Source: Nitrososphaerota archaeon (GTDB lineage Archaea; Thermoproteota; Nitrososphaeria; Nitrososphaerales; JACPRH01). From it: a DNA stretch of 8,465 nucleotides. The stretch is from positions 1 through 8,465 of the forward strand of contig JARPAQ010000003.1 of assembly GCA_029460375.1 (NCBI GenBank), written 5' to 3'. Shown piece by piece: positions 1 through 6,681 of this stretch. A program made the position numbers and the translations under genes. A model generated the notes under the pieces. It saw only the letters and a list, made by a program, of their open reading frames with translations, was not told the DNA's origin and did not search any database. The first letter of the stretch is position 1. Each line of letters begins with the position of its first letter.

Positions 1-880
1 ATATGAACATAAAGTTTGCTGTAAGAGCGGAGACCAGTATAACAGGTATGTTCGATACGTATAGCAGTTTTATAGGGTAGGTGCCCTGAAATCCTCTGTA
101 CTTTGTCGAGGTTATCGGTATCTCAATTCTTATGCCTTCCACATATACAATCACCAGAATAGCCGCTAACGTTATGAACAGCCCGAATAGACTAGGTAGA
201 TTACTGTGTCTGAACAGAACTAGATCCATAGTTCCCTTAATAGCGGAGTCTATTATGTACGGTATGATGCCGAGTGGTCCTTCGCCGGTTGGGATGATGC
301 TGAAGAGATTCCACAAAACCTGCTGCGCTACACCGGCCATGATGAATAGGCTTATTCCGCTTCCTAGACCCCAACCTTTCTGAATGAGCTCGTCAAGCAG
401 TATAACTAAGATCCCGGCTACAAGCAGTTGGGACAGAAGTATCGATATGACTTGGATAGGTAGGTTCTGCCCATATAATCCGCTCATTATGAATGTTGAC
501 GCTTCAACCAGAATCACGATAAGCGTCAGTATCTTAGTGGCAGATGAGAATAACGCTCTATCCTCCGGCTTCTTGAAGTCGAGCTTTATGATCTGTGACC
601 CCTTCAGCAGCTGAAGTATAAGTCCAGCCGTAACTATAGGCCCTATGCCGAGCTCCATCAGAGTTCCTCGCTGTGATGCGAATATCACTCTGCTGAATGC
701 CAATGGGTCTTGGCCTCCCACTGCTACGCCGTACAGAGGTATCTGACCCATGACAAGGTAAACTACGAGAGCTATACCGGTCCAGATGAGTTTTTCATTG
801 AACGATGGTTTCCTTGTGGGTTTGGGTACCTCAGGTAGGACTGTGGCGATACTCTTGATCAAACTTCTGAAGGCACTCAT
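1..880 (-). CDS. secY: Preprotein translocase subunit SecY (N-terminal 293 codons, cut by window edge)
   Basis: SecY is the pore-forming subunit of the SecYEG/Sec61 channel, which moves unfolded proteins across, or inserts them into, the cytoplasmic membrane. I translated the frame from the ATG at 880 to the window edge without a stop. A cytosolic N-terminus is followed by hydrophobic segments near residues 31-50, 77-92, 113-135, 143-163, 171-193, 229-249 and 272-293, which fits TM1 to TM7. Family signatures are LGIGPIVTAG at 77-86, GLGSGISLFI at 171-180 and YVSNIPVIL at 274-282. Residues just before TM2 (about 57-70) lie where the plug helix is expected. The gene follows L15 by 8 nt, as in the archaeal and bacterial spc operons, so synthesis of the channel is linked to that of the ribosome. 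The last three or so transmembrane helices lie outside the window. Identification is very secure. Confidence 0.97.
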   Translation of the reverse strand, partial: MSAFRSLIKSIATVLPEVPKPTRKPSFNEKLIWTGIALVVYLVMGQIPLYGVAVGGQDPLAFSRVIFASQRGTLMELGIGPIVTAGLILQLLKGSQIIKLDFKKPEDRALFSSATKILTLIVILVEASTFIMSGLYGQNLPIQVISILLSQLLVAGILVILLDELIQKGWGLGSGISLFIMAGVAQQVLWNLFSIIPTGEGPLGIIPYIIDSAIKGTMDLVLFRHSNLPSLFGLFITLAAILVIVYVEGIRIEIPITSTKYRGFQGTYPIKLLYVSNIPVILVSALTANFMFI

Positions 881-888
881 TCCGTATT

Positions 889-1308
889 CTACCCTGACTC
901 TATACTTCCGCCTGCTTCTTCGATCTTTCTCTTAGCTTTTTCAGAGAACTTGCCTACTATTATCTTATACGCTCCCTTCACTTGACCTTGACCTAAAAGT
1001 TTGCCATAACCCATTTCGACAAGGTTGATGACAGGTACTTTGGCTTTACCTTCAGTACGACCTGCTGCTATATCTTCCAGTTGACCGATGTTTATCCACT
1101 GCCCCTTCTTCTTCTGTGTCGGAGGGGTGAAACCCTTGACGCCAAAGTGATCAGGATCATACTTTACAGTCCATGTCCATTTGTGTTTTAGCAGGCCTGC
1201 TTTACCGGTGCCACCTCTACTACCTCTCCCCCGATGCTGGCCTACCTGTCCCCATCCGTGGAATCTTGAGCCACGTTGCTTCCTGATCTTTCTCAGTCTA
1301 GTAGGCAA
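889..1308 (-). CDS. rpl15: 50S ribosomal protein L15 (uL15)
   Basis: L15 is a large-subunit protein whose basic, glycine-rich N-terminal tail threads into 23S rRNA and helps late assembly. The 139-residue product has the typical tail: RKIRKQRGSR at 6-15 and QHRGRGSRGGTGKAG at 24-38, followed by KHKW. The globular half includes VPVINLVEMGYGKLLGQG (91-108) and ends in a helix that contains KAKRKIEEAGG. The start is TTG at 1308. An in-frame TAA lies four codons earlier, with no ATG or GTG between, so TTG is the only plausible upstream start. This is the first gene after the 96-nt gap that follows L30, and secY follows 8 nt later. It may therefore head an L15-secY sub-operon. Length and motifs match archaeal L15. 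Confidence 0.97.
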   Translation of the reverse strand: MPTRLRKIRKQRGSRFHGWGQVGQHRGRGSRGGTGKAGLLKHKWTWTVKYDPDHFGVKGFTPPTQKKKGQWINIGQLEDIAAGRTEGKAKVPVINLVEMGYGKLLGQGQVKGAYKIIVGKFSEKAKRKIEEAGGSIESG

Positions 1309-1404
1309 TGTTTAGTCCCGTCAACTTCGCCTATGAATGGCCATATTAAGTTATTTCGGTATAAATAATAAGTGTACTGAAGATATGTTTTCCTTGGCAG
1401 TGAA
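1309..1404 (-). promoter_or_regulatory. Longest intergenic gap, with candidate TATA box for L15-secY
   Basis: This 96-nt spacer between the L30 stop and the L15 TTG is the only non-coding stretch longer than 20 nt in the window. On the coding strand it holds an AT-rich element TTATTTATA at 1368-1360, resembling an archaeal TATA box. It lies about 52 nt upstream of the L15 start. Initiation some 25 nt downstream of the box would leave a leader of roughly 25-30 nt. I see no strong hairpin, riboswitch or terminator in it. The promoter call is inference from position and base composition. The spacer could instead be an untranslated part of one long transcript. Confidence 0.4.
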
Positions 1405-1890
1405 TTAAACCATCTTCTCAACTATCTGAGGGAGATCAGGGTTTGCACCTAAGAGTCCGCCTTGACCGTAGTTTCTCCGCATTGACCTTTTGAACCCACC
1501 TCTTGGAGGAGACAGGGCGAAAGACGGTTTTACTCCCTCCAATTTATTAAGGATCACCTTGGAATCAGCTAGACTTTCGGCGAGCTTATCTAGATTCTCG
1601 AAACCTAGCTTCTTCAGATCTTCTTGTTGAAGCGGTCTCCAGCCTTCTTTGCGGCCTCTCTTCTCCAACAGTTTCTTGATAAGCGGGGTTGGTGCATCAC
1701 ACCATGATACGTGTTCTTTGGCTTTCCGCAGCATTCCGCGGTATGACGGTGTATCTGGAACTATCGTGGCGCGAAACCTCGTCTCTAAATTAAGGCTCTT
1801 CAAAGTATCCTTAACAGTCGTAGGAGTGTTGACCAAACCTCGCATATTTACTACCAAAATGCTCTTCGCTAATTTACCATCACCCTGCAA
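1405..1890 (-). CDS. rpl30: 50S ribosomal protein L30 (uL30), archaeal long form
   Basis: L30 binds 23S rRNA on the large subunit. At up to 161 residues this is the archaeal/eukaryotic long form (the L7 type), not the roughly 60-residue bacterial form. The L30 fold opens with ILVVNMRGLVNTP (11-23), where NMRG matches the family's VRIRG, and continues with TIVPDTPSYRGMLRKAKEHV (42-61), a strong archaeal signature. The C-terminal extension has SPPRGGFKRSMRRNYGQGG (127-145). The start is uncertain. TTG at 1890, right after an in-frame TAG, is the furthest upstream option and overlaps the S5 end by 11 nt. TTG at 1857 would give 150 residues and leave MLVVNMRG at the N-terminus, which fits family lengths equally well. 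Neither has a convincing Shine-Dalgarno sequence. The product itself is not in doubt. Confidence 0.94.
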   Translation of the reverse strand: MQGDGKLAKSILVVNMRGLVNTPTTVKDTLKSLNLETRFRATIVPDTPSYRGMLRKAKEHVSWCDAPTPLIKKLLEKRGRKEGWRPLQQEDLKKLGFENLDKLAESLADSKVILNKLEGVKPSFALSPPRGGFKRSMRRNYGQGGLLGANPDLPQIVEKMV

Positions 1891-2509
1891 CTACACTAAG
1901 GCCATGAACCTTCTTCAACGCATCGTATACCGCGTAAGCAACCGATGAAGCAGTACTTGTCGAGCCGTATGTCCTCGTCCAAACATCCTCTATACCTGCT
2001 AATGCGAGTAGGTTTCTTATCGTCTCACCTGCGACCAGACCAAGCCCTCTAGGCCCAGGTATCAGCTCAACCCTTACACTGCCGCCCTTCCCCCTCGTCT
2101 TGAATGGTATGGAGTGTGTTCTCCCGCATTTACACTCCCAGCTCCCACATCCAATCTTAACAGGGATTACGTTGAGTAGAGCGCTGCTTGTAGCCTTCTC
2201 TATAGCTAACCTCATCTGCGAAGCCTTACCCCGACCTACCCCAAACCATCCGGCACCATCTCCGACCGCTACTATGGCTACGAATCTGGTCAATTCACCA
2301 GCGTCGGTCTGTTTCTGAACGATTCCTGCGTTTACTACTTCACTTTTTATTTCTGGGAGTAGGGTCTTCACGATTTCAGGCTCCTTGATCTTCCAGCCGT
2401 TCTCAAAGACTTCGTTCAGAGTGGTGACCTTCCCTGTGGAGACCAGTAGGCCCAGTCTTGTTTTGGGCTTCCATACTTTTGGTTCTTCTTCGTATCTGCG
2501 CCTGCTCAT
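1880..2509 (-). CDS. rps5: 30S ribosomal protein S5 (uS5)
   Basis: S5 is a small-subunit protein at the mRNA entry side; it contributes to decoding accuracy and to mRNA unwinding. Counting from the ATG at 2509, the product has 209 residues. An N-terminal extension ends in WKPKTRLGLLV (13-23), and the double-stranded-RNA-binding-like domain includes FVAIVAVGDGAGWFGVGRGK (76-95). The C-terminal domain includes SVRVELIPGPRGLGLVAG (144-161). The archaeal/eukaryotic insert CGSWECKCGRTHSIPFKTRG (121-140) has Cys121, Cys126 and Cys128. I chose ATG 2509 because a GGTGA sits 9 nt upstream. GTG at 2515 overlaps the L18 stop and would leave only 3 nt. The gene follows L18 directly and overlaps L30 by 11 nt if L30 uses its first TTG. 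Confidence 0.97.
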   Translation of the reverse strand: MSRRRYEEEPKVWKPKTRLGLLVSTGKVTTLNEVFENGWKIKEPEIVKTLLPEIKSEVVNAGIVQKQTDAGELTRFVAIVAVGDGAGWFGVGRGKASQMRLAIEKATSSALLNVIPVKIGCGSWECKCGRTHSIPFKTRGKGGSVRVELIPGPRGLGLVAGETIRNLLALAGIEDVWTRTYGSTSTASSVAYAVYDALKKVHGLSVVAG

Positions 2510-2511
2510 TA

Positions 2512-3105
2512 TCACTTCTCACCATAACTCTTCAGAATCTTTTCCCGCACCTCGTCAAAATGCTTCGGATACTCTTCAGGTTTCAGTCCACCCTTCACCA
2601 GCTTCGAAAACTGACTCGTGTATAACTTCTTATTCTCTTTTAAAAGAGACTTGGCGTACTCTGAAATATGCTCCCCTCTAATCCTCTCATCAGCCGGCAG
2701 AGTCTCCACATCCGCGGCTACCGATATACCTGCATCTAGAACCCCTTTCAGGACAGCTGAAACCCGTGAGCCGTGAATATAACGTCTCAACCCTATGTAT
2801 AGAATCGCTTCCTCAAGACCAGTCTTTTTAGCCTTCAACCCTGCAGTAAGCCCAGTCAAATACGCAGCCGGTAGACTGTTACCGGAGCCTTTCCAGCCTT
2901 GTTTATTGAGTTCTCGTGAGTGAGCGGAGGCGAGTATGCGATCTCCTTTGAGGGTTGCTGTTGAAAACTGTACGTTGATGTTTTTATTAGTGATTCGGGG
3001 GGATATGAAGGTGGCTCTACTTAGAAGTATATTCTTCCTCTTCCGGTAGTCAGTCTTTCCTTCTCGTCTCCTTCGGAGTATATAGATATGCTTGGTTTTT
3101 GCCAT
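2512..3105 (-). CDS. rpl18: 50S ribosomal protein L18 (uL18)
   Basis: L18 binds 5S rRNA together with L5 and anchors it in the central protuberance of the large subunit. The 197-residue product starts with the basic RRRREGKTDYRKRK (11-24), the hallmark of archaeal/eukaryotic L18 (L5e family). It continues with SAHSRELNKQGWKG (60-73), SLPAAYLTGLTAGLKAKK (77-94) and EEAILYIGLRRYIHGSRV (98-115), then LKGVLDAGISV and RIRGEHISEY (141-150). The C-terminal tail is longer than that of bacterial L18 (about 120 residues), as expected for archaea. The ATG at 3105 lies 14 nt after the L19e stop, with a purine-rich AAGGCGAAAAG leader. Its TGA stop abuts S5. Confidence 0.97.
   Translation of the reverse strand: MAKTKHIYILRRRREGKTDYRKRKNILLSRATFISPRITNKNINVQFSTATLKGDRILASAHSRELNKQGWKGSGNSLPAAYLTGLTAGLKAKKTGLEEAILYIGLRRYIHGSRVSAVLKGVLDAGISVAADVETLPADERIRGEHISEYAKSLLKENKKLYTSQFSKLVKGGLKPEEYPKHFDEVREKILKSYGEK
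2519..2523 (-). promoter_or_regulatory. Shine-Dalgarno site GGTGA for S5
   Basis: GGTGA lies inside the last codons of L18, 9 nt before the ATG at 2509 and only 3 nt before the alternative GTG at 2515. The spacing favours the ATG as the S5 start and suggests translation coupled to L18. Confidence 0.6.
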
Positions 3106-3119
3106 AGTCTTTTCGCCTT

Positions 3120-3557
3120 TTATCTCCTGTACTGCTTTATCATACCCTCTAGGTGCCTCAGTGATCTTACCTGTCCACCCTTTATCTTCCGATACAGGTC
3201 GTCGAAGACCTTTCCACTTATTTCGCCTCTATCTCTCAAAACCTTTATTCGTCCTCTAAGCGCCCTAACCTTGTTCACCCAAAGGGTCTTCTTCCCACGT
3301 CTAGCACCTTTAGCACCCTCCTTAGAACCTGCGCCTTTACCTCTCTTCTTCACCTTGGCCATCTTCTGCCTGACACGACCCCTTGAAACACCCTTCTTAG
3401 GCTCCACCCAGATGGCACCACTACTCACTAGCCCCCTTATCGACTCTCTTGTAATAGCGTCAAAGAGCTCCTCAGAAGCCTCAGGATCAAACTTCACCCT
3501 ACCTTTCCCAACCTTCAGAACATCCGCAGCCATCCTTTTCTTCATAGATAGATCCAT
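3120..3557 (-). CDS. rpl19e: 50S ribosomal protein L19e (eL19)
   Basis: L19e is found only in archaea and eukaryotes. It is a long, highly basic, mostly helical protein spread over 23S rRNA near the exit tunnel, with a role in inter-subunit contact. The 145-residue product matches the family throughout: MDLSMKKRMAADVLKVGKGR (1-20), FDPEASEELFDAITRESIRGLV (23-44) and PKKGVSRGRVRQK (53-65). A Lys/Arg/Gly-rich linker (66-90) precedes the helical WVNKVRALRGRIKVLRDRG (93-111) and YRKIKGGQVRSLRHL (122-136). GGTGG lies 8 nt before the ATG, which supports that start. The gene is 20 nt downstream of L32e, the usual archaeal pairing. Confidence 0.98.
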   Translation of the reverse strand: MDLSMKKRMAADVLKVGKGRVKFDPEASEELFDAITRESIRGLVSSGAIWVEPKKGVSRGRVRQKMAKVKKRGKGAGSKEGAKGARRGKKTLWVNKVRALRGRIKVLRDRGEISGKVFDDLYRKIKGGQVRSLRHLEGMIKQYRR

Positions 3558-3577
3558 GCTCTAAACCACCATATCCG

Positions 3578-4300
3578 CTACTCTTTGGATCTTATCACCC
3601 TGAGACCGCGTGGATTCAAGACCTTCAACCCCAGCTCTTCAGCCCTATTCAATATTTCACGCCTCTTCCTAGCGCCAAGCCTCGAAGCAAGCCTAACTGC
3701 ATCAGTCTCAGGATTAAGCCTCTCAAGATCACTCACCGTATTCACCAGAACATCTCTGAACCCAGATGGATGCAGCCCCCTAGCCTTAACTGGTCCTCTG
3801 TAACCGATATTCACCAGTCTCGGCCACCCCTTCTTCGCCAAACGCATCCTGCTGTCTGTACCTTTCGGCCGCCTCCAAGCGTCTCCCACTCTAACGTACC
3901 GCCAACTCTCCTGTCTAAGAAATTTTGGTCGACCCTTGCGTATCTCTTCCCTCAACTCCAGCAGCGGCTTTATCCCAGCCACAGTTGTCGGTGTCGCTAC
4001 CTTAGCTTTCTCTTCAACCTTCTTTTCAGGCTTGGATACCTTGGTCTTTTTTGGTTTCTGGGTTTCCACCTTTTCTTCGATCTTCTTTTCAGGTTTAGCT
4101 GCCTTAGTCTTAGTTGGTTCCTTGGTCTTCGTCTTCTTTTCCACTGTTGTCTTCGTCGCCTTCGGCTTCTGGGTCTTCACCTTCGGCTTTTCAGCCTTCG
4201 GTTTCGCTACTGGTTTAACCTTCTTAGACGCCTTGCTAGGTTTAGCGGGGGCCTTTTGTCTCCGCTTCTTGGGTTTAGTACTCGCCTCTCCTCTTTTCAT
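3578..4300 (-). CDS. rpl32e: 50S ribosomal protein L32e (eL32) with long lysine-rich N-terminal extension
   Basis: L32e is an archaeal/eukaryotic large-subunit protein. The conserved domain occupies roughly residues 108-240 of 240. It shows KFLRQESWRYVRVGDAWRR (126-144), KGTDSRMRL (146-154), NIGYRGPVKARGLHPSGFRD (164-183) and a C-terminal part with ARKRREILNRAEELGLKVLN (210-229). The first 105 or so residues are low-complexity Lys/Pro/Thr/Glu sequence with internal repeats, nearly doubling the usual length of about 130. The frame is open throughout, and GGAG ends 9 nt before the ATG, so the extension is probably translated. The start lies inside the L6 gene (26-nt overlap). Basic N-terminal extensions on L32e are known in some archaea; their function is not clear to me. 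They may contact rRNA or be disordered. Confidence 0.96.
   Translation of the reverse strand: MKRGEASTKPKKRRQKAPAKPSKASKKVKPVAKPKAEKPKVKTQKPKATKTTVEKKTKTKEPTKTKAAKPEKKIEEKVETQKPKKTKVSKPEKKVEEKAKVATPTTVAGIKPLLELREEIRKGRPKFLRQESWRYVRVGDAWRRPKGTDSRMRLAKKGWPRLVNIGYRGPVKARGLHPSGFRDVLVNTVSDLERLNPETDAVRLASRLGARKRREILNRAEELGLKVLNPRGLRVIRSKE
3986..4300 (-). repeat. Low-complexity lysine-rich coding region with internal repeats (L32e residues 1-105)
   Basis: Residues 69-77 (KPEKKIEEK) recur as residues 90-98 (KPEKKVEEK), a 21-codon (63-bp) offset. The identical 12-base string cttcttttcagg occurs on the plus strand at 4019-4030 and again at 4082-4093. A second pair is VKTQKPKATK (41-50) and VETQKPKKTK (78-87). 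The degenerate tandem units suggest growth by duplication or replication slippage. The plus strand here is rich in CTT/TTC. Confidence 0.7.
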
Positions 4301-4841
4301 ATGTGTACACTCCGTCTAGGAATACTCTTTGATCTTTGTTTTTGACAGTTGTCGCCTGCTCAATGTTGGCTGCTGTCTGCCCCACGTCGTCTACTGATGT
4401 CCCCTTTACTATGACATCTTCTTCCTGAGCCTCCACTTTACAGTCACCCACTATCTTGGCCACTCTGGGCGCCCGTTCGCCGTAGAAGTTCTCTATGTGA
4501 ACCTCATTCCCTTTAACCTTGACCGTGATTGGGAAGTGGGCGAAGGCTATCTTCAACTTGTACGTAACACCTTTGGTTACTCCCAAAATCATATTCCTGG
4601 TCAGTGATCTGGCTGTGTTCATGGTGGCCATATGCCTCTTTCTTGAGCTGAACGGTGATATCTTGACTATGTTACCGTCTAGAGATACGTTGGCCCTGAT
4701 CTTGCTGAAGTCTCGTTTAACTTCTCCAAGAGAACCCTTTATGATGAGTATGTTATCGCTGAAGGTTGCTTCTATTTCTTCAGGTATTTCGACACGCTCT
4801 TCAGGTAGCTCTTTTTTCTTTGTTTTAGTAGACGTAGCCAA
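4275..4841 (-). CDS. rpl6: 50S ribosomal protein L6 (uL6)
   Basis: L6 sits near the sarcin-ricin loop and the GTPase-associated region of the large subunit, where it supports binding of translation factors. The 188-residue product has two related alpha/beta domains. The first includes IPEEIEATFSDNILIIKGSLG (19-39) and HMATMNTARSLTRNMILGVT (70-89). The second includes AHFPITVKVKGNEVHIENF (101-119), YGERAPRVAKI (120-130) and the archaeal C-terminal DQRVFLDGVYTYEK (170-183). The start is TTG at 4841, inside the S8 gene (17-nt overlap). It is supported by an exceptionally strong GGAGGGAGG just upstream. The 3' end overlaps L32e by 26 nt. The length is normal for archaea. Confidence 0.97.
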   Translation of the reverse strand: MATSTKTKKKELPEERVEIPEEIEATFSDNILIIKGSLGEVKRDFSKIRANVSLDGNIVKISPFSSRKRHMATMNTARSLTRNMILGVTKGVTYKLKIAFAHFPITVKVKGNEVHIENFYGERAPRVAKIVGDCKVEAQEEDVIVKGTSVDDVGQTAANIEQATTVKNKDQRVFLDGVYTYEKRRGEY

Positions 4842-5217
4842 GTAGCCTCCCTCCTACATCCTTTCCTTGAGCTTCGATATGAGACATAACTCCCTTAGGA
4901 GTTGTAACTATCAGTATCCCTACTCCTACAGCCGGTAAGTACTGCCTCTCCCATCTGCTGTAATTATCCTTCTTGACAGCGAACCTTGGAGATACGACTC
5001 CACACCGGTTTATCCTTCCGAGGAGCTGTACACGTAGCTTCCCAAGGAGTCCGTCGTCTATGAATTCAAACTCACCTATGTACTTGTGCTTCTGCATCGT
5101 CCGTAGAACTTCGCTGGCCAGCTTCGACGCCGGTATGGCTAAGCACTCCTTCTTGTTCCTAATCTCATTGTTGTATATTGTTGCGAAGAGGTTGGGTAGA
5201 ACCTGTTTAGCTGGCAT
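4825..5217 (-). CDS. rps8: 30S ribosomal protein S8 (uS8)
   Basis: S8 binds the central domain of 16S rRNA (helix 21 region) and is an early assembly protein. In E. coli S8 represses the spc operon by binding its mRNA; whether that holds here cannot be seen. The 130-residue product is the usual archaeal length. It has LPNLFATIYNNEIRNKKEC (7-25), SKLASEVLRTMQKHKYIGEF (31-50) and a C-terminal rRNA-binding part with YLPAVGVGILIVTTPKGVMS (93-112), followed by HIEAQGKDVGG. ATG 5217 has GGTG ending 7 nt upstream. A second ATG at 5221 is out of frame. The 3' end overlaps L6 by 17 nt. Confidence 0.97.
   Translation of the reverse strand: MPAKQVLPNLFATIYNNEIRNKKECLAIPASKLASEVLRTMQKHKYIGEFEFIDDGLLGKLRVQLLGRINRCGVVSPRFAVKKDNYSRWERQYLPAVGVGILIVTTPKGVMSHIEAQGKDVGGRLLGYVY
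4846..4854 (-). promoter_or_regulatory. Strong Shine-Dalgarno site GGAGGGAGG for L6
   Basis: GGAGGGAGG is embedded in the Gly-Gly-Arg codons near the end of S8. Its first GGAGG ends 8 nt before the TTG at 4841 and its last G lies 4 nt before it. It decides the TTG as the L6 start and may compensate for the weak initiation codon. Confidence 0.7.
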
Positions 5218-5227
5218 ACATACACAC

Positions 5228-5392
5228 CTAACTGTACTTCACGAAACCTATCTTCTCAGCCACTTCTCTGAAGCACTGCCTGCACAGTAGAAGATTATAC
5301 TTCTGAATTACCGCCGTGTAATTTCCACAGCGCTTACAGTACCTTGAACCCTTCCCATACTTCCTAGGTTTTCCATGCCTCTCTTTGACCAT
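5228..5392 (-). CDS. rps14: 30S ribosomal protein S14 (uS14), zinc-ribbon form
   Basis: S14 is a small-subunit head protein that binds the 3' major domain of 16S rRNA near S3 and S10. I translated this 54-residue frame by hand: it opens [19 protein letters not shown] and continues to [12 protein letters not shown] before a TAG. The four zinc ligands are intact as Cys19-x2-Cys22 and Cys37-x2-Cys40, and [17 protein letters not shown] (34-50) is the archaeal signature ([12 protein letters not shown] type). The ATG at 5392 lies 2 nt after the L5 stop. It is preceded by GGAGG at 5407-5403, inside the end of L5. S8 follows after 10 nt. The position between L5 and S8 is the canonical one. Confidence 0.97.
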   Translation of the reverse strand: MVKERHGKPRKYGKGSRYCKRCGNYTAVIQKYNLLLCRQCFREVAEKIGFVKYS

Positions 5393-5394
5393 AC

Positions 5395-5934
5395 CTACAC
5401 AACCTCCATATTCAGGCTCGTCTTGAAGTATTCAACAGCGTCCTCATCTACTACTTTATGCTTTTTACCGACATCCGAAGCGGCTCTCTTACGCCGTCTA
5501 ACTCTGTAACCCGGTCTCTCAAAAACCACGGTTACATCCATTCCGAATATTCCGATATCTGGATCGTACTTTACGCCAGGTATTTCGATATGCTCCCTTA
5601 TGCCGAAGGAGTAGTTACCTGTCCCGTCAAATGAATTTCTACTTATCTTGTTTTCCTTCGCTGCGAGGAGACGTTTCAAGACGTCTGACGCTTCCTCCCC
5701 TCTCAAAGTAACTGTAACACCAATAGGCTCGCCTTTTTGCACCCCGAAGTCTTTTACTGTTCGCTTAGCAGTCCTGGAACTTGGGTTGTGGCCCGTGAGA
5801 TCTTTTAGCAGCGTCTTTGCACGCTCAATTATATCTCCCGAGCGGCCTATACCCATATTCAGAACAACCTTCGAGATTCTAACTGTCTTCATCGGGTTCT
5901 CTCTCACTTCTACTTTCGATGCCTTAGCAGCCAA
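5395..5934 (-). CDS. rpl5: 50S ribosomal protein L5 (uL5)
   Basis: L5 binds 5S rRNA with L18 and forms part of the central protuberance, contacting the P-site tRNA and the small-subunit head. The 179-residue product has the archaeal N-terminus [20 protein letters not shown] (12-31), then [25 protein letters not shown] (positions 48-72, key residues PSSR and KGEPIG). It continues with [16 protein letters not shown] (75-90), [19 protein letters not shown] (107-125) and [20 protein letters not shown] (130-149). TTG at 5934 is taken as the start, 2 nt after the S4e stop. The downstream ATG (residue 15) would remove the conserved ENP motif. The Shine-Dalgarno signal for the TTG is weak (GGAAG), so the exact start is less sure than the product. 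Confidence 0.96.
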   Translation of the reverse strand: MAAKASKVEVRENPMKTVRISKVVLNMGIGRSGDIIERAKTLLKDLTGHNPSSRTAKRTVKDFGVQKGEPIGVTVTLRGEEASDVLKRLLAAKENKISRNSFDGTGNYSFGIREHIEIPGVKYDPDIGIFGMDVTVVFERPGYRVRRRKRAASDVGKKHKVVDEDAVEYFKTSLNMEVV

Positions 5935-5936
5935 AT

Positions 5937-6668
5937 CTATCTACTTCCAGTTACAGTCACCAGCGGCTTTTCATCACCTACAGCAAATACCATATCGGCC
6001 GGAAGCTCTGCTACGACACCCTCTATATCAAAATCAGCCATCTTCGGTTTAGTAAAGGTTCCAGGCCTTAACTCCTTGATATGACCTATCTTACCTGCCC
6101 TTTTACCCTTCACTGCCAGAGCGAGGATACCCTTCTTCAAAGCCACAACCCGCAAAATCTTCTGAGCAGGAACCTCAAGGAGACAGACATCACCTGGACT
6201 TAGATCGGTTTCACTTTCAGCCAGAATAGATCTACCATCATGAAAACCATACTGAATCTTTCCTCCACGCACAGTCGTCTTGCTCATGACTTTACAAAGC
6301 TTCAGGTTCTTCTCAGAATCTGGTATTTCAACTGGGGCCAGAGCAGACCCCTTTACCGCGACCATCCTGTAGACTTTCTTCAAGATAGGTATCTCCAACA
6401 CATTCATAAGGCCTACTGGAAAGTCCGGGGTCAATCTAACTACACCGTCTACCAATATTTTTCCATCTCTTATGACATTCCTCGCTTCATGATACGTGTT
6501 CACCATTTTCAGTACATCTCTGATTAATACCGTCAGCGGGTAGCTTTCCTCTTTACTATATGGCCCTGCTGCAGTGGTGACCGTGAACTGATGGCTCTTT
6601 CTATGGATAGTCCAGAAGCTCGGTGCCTTAGCTCTCTTCATTCTCTTATTCTCACCTTTTCTTCCCAT
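5937..6668 (-). CDS. rps4e: 30S ribosomal protein S4e (eS4)
   Basis: S4e is an archaeal/eukaryotic small-subunit protein, unrelated overall to bacterial S4 apart from a shared S4 RNA-binding fold. The 243-residue product shows an N-terminal S4e domain with the basic RKGENKRMKRAKAPSFWTIH (3-22). An S4-like domain follows (about 43-105) with YPLTVLIRDVLKMVNTYHEA (43-62), DGKILVDGVVR (68-78) and FPVGLMNVLEIP (83-94). The central S4e domain carries LKLCKVMSKTTVRGGKIQYG (122-141) and HDGRSIL (143-149). A KOW-like segment (about 175-205) includes VKGKRAGKIGHIKEL. GGTGAG lies 5 nt before the ATG at 6668. The location between L24 and L5 is the archaeal standard. Confidence 0.98.
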   Translation of the reverse strand: MGRKGENKRMKRAKAPSFWTIHRKSHQFTVTTAAGPYSKEESYPLTVLIRDVLKMVNTYHEARNVIRDGKILVDGVVRLTPDFPVGLMNVLEIPILKKVYRMVAVKGSALAPVEIPDSEKNLKLCKVMSKTTVRGGKIQYGFHDGRSILAESETDLSPGDVCLLEVPAQKILRVVALKKGILALAVKGKRAGKIGHIKELRPGTFTKPKMADFDIEGVVAELPADMVFAVGDEKPLVTVTGSR

Positions 6669-6681
6669 CAGATCTCACCCT

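Noticed and set aside
132..614. Two abutting plus-strand open frames
   Set aside because: Both are antisense to secY, whose frame I translated continuously and which carries clear SecY motifs.
1309..1404. Possible tRNA, small RNA or riboswitch in the L30-L15 gap
   Set aside because: I found no cloverleaf, no stable stem-loop and no known aptamer pattern. The longest start-to-stop run I noticed in it on the coding strand is only a few codons (ATGGCC... to TGA).
3088..3564. A 158-codon plus-strand open frame
   Set aside because: It lies wholly antisense to L19e and the L18 start, has biased composition and no recognisable domain.
3986..4300. Repeated CTT/TTC-rich DNA considered as a regulatory or CRISPR-like repeat array
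   Set aside because: The repeats keep the L32e reading frame, are degenerate and irregular in unit, and have no spacers. They are explained by the lysine-rich protein extension.
3770..4345. A 191-codon plus-strand open frame rich in Leu, Phe and Arg
   Set aside because: It is the antisense shadow of the lysine-rich L32e extension, whose AAG/AAA/GAA codons read as CTT/TTT/TTC on the other strand. It has no family resemblance, and the opposite strand encodes certain L32e.
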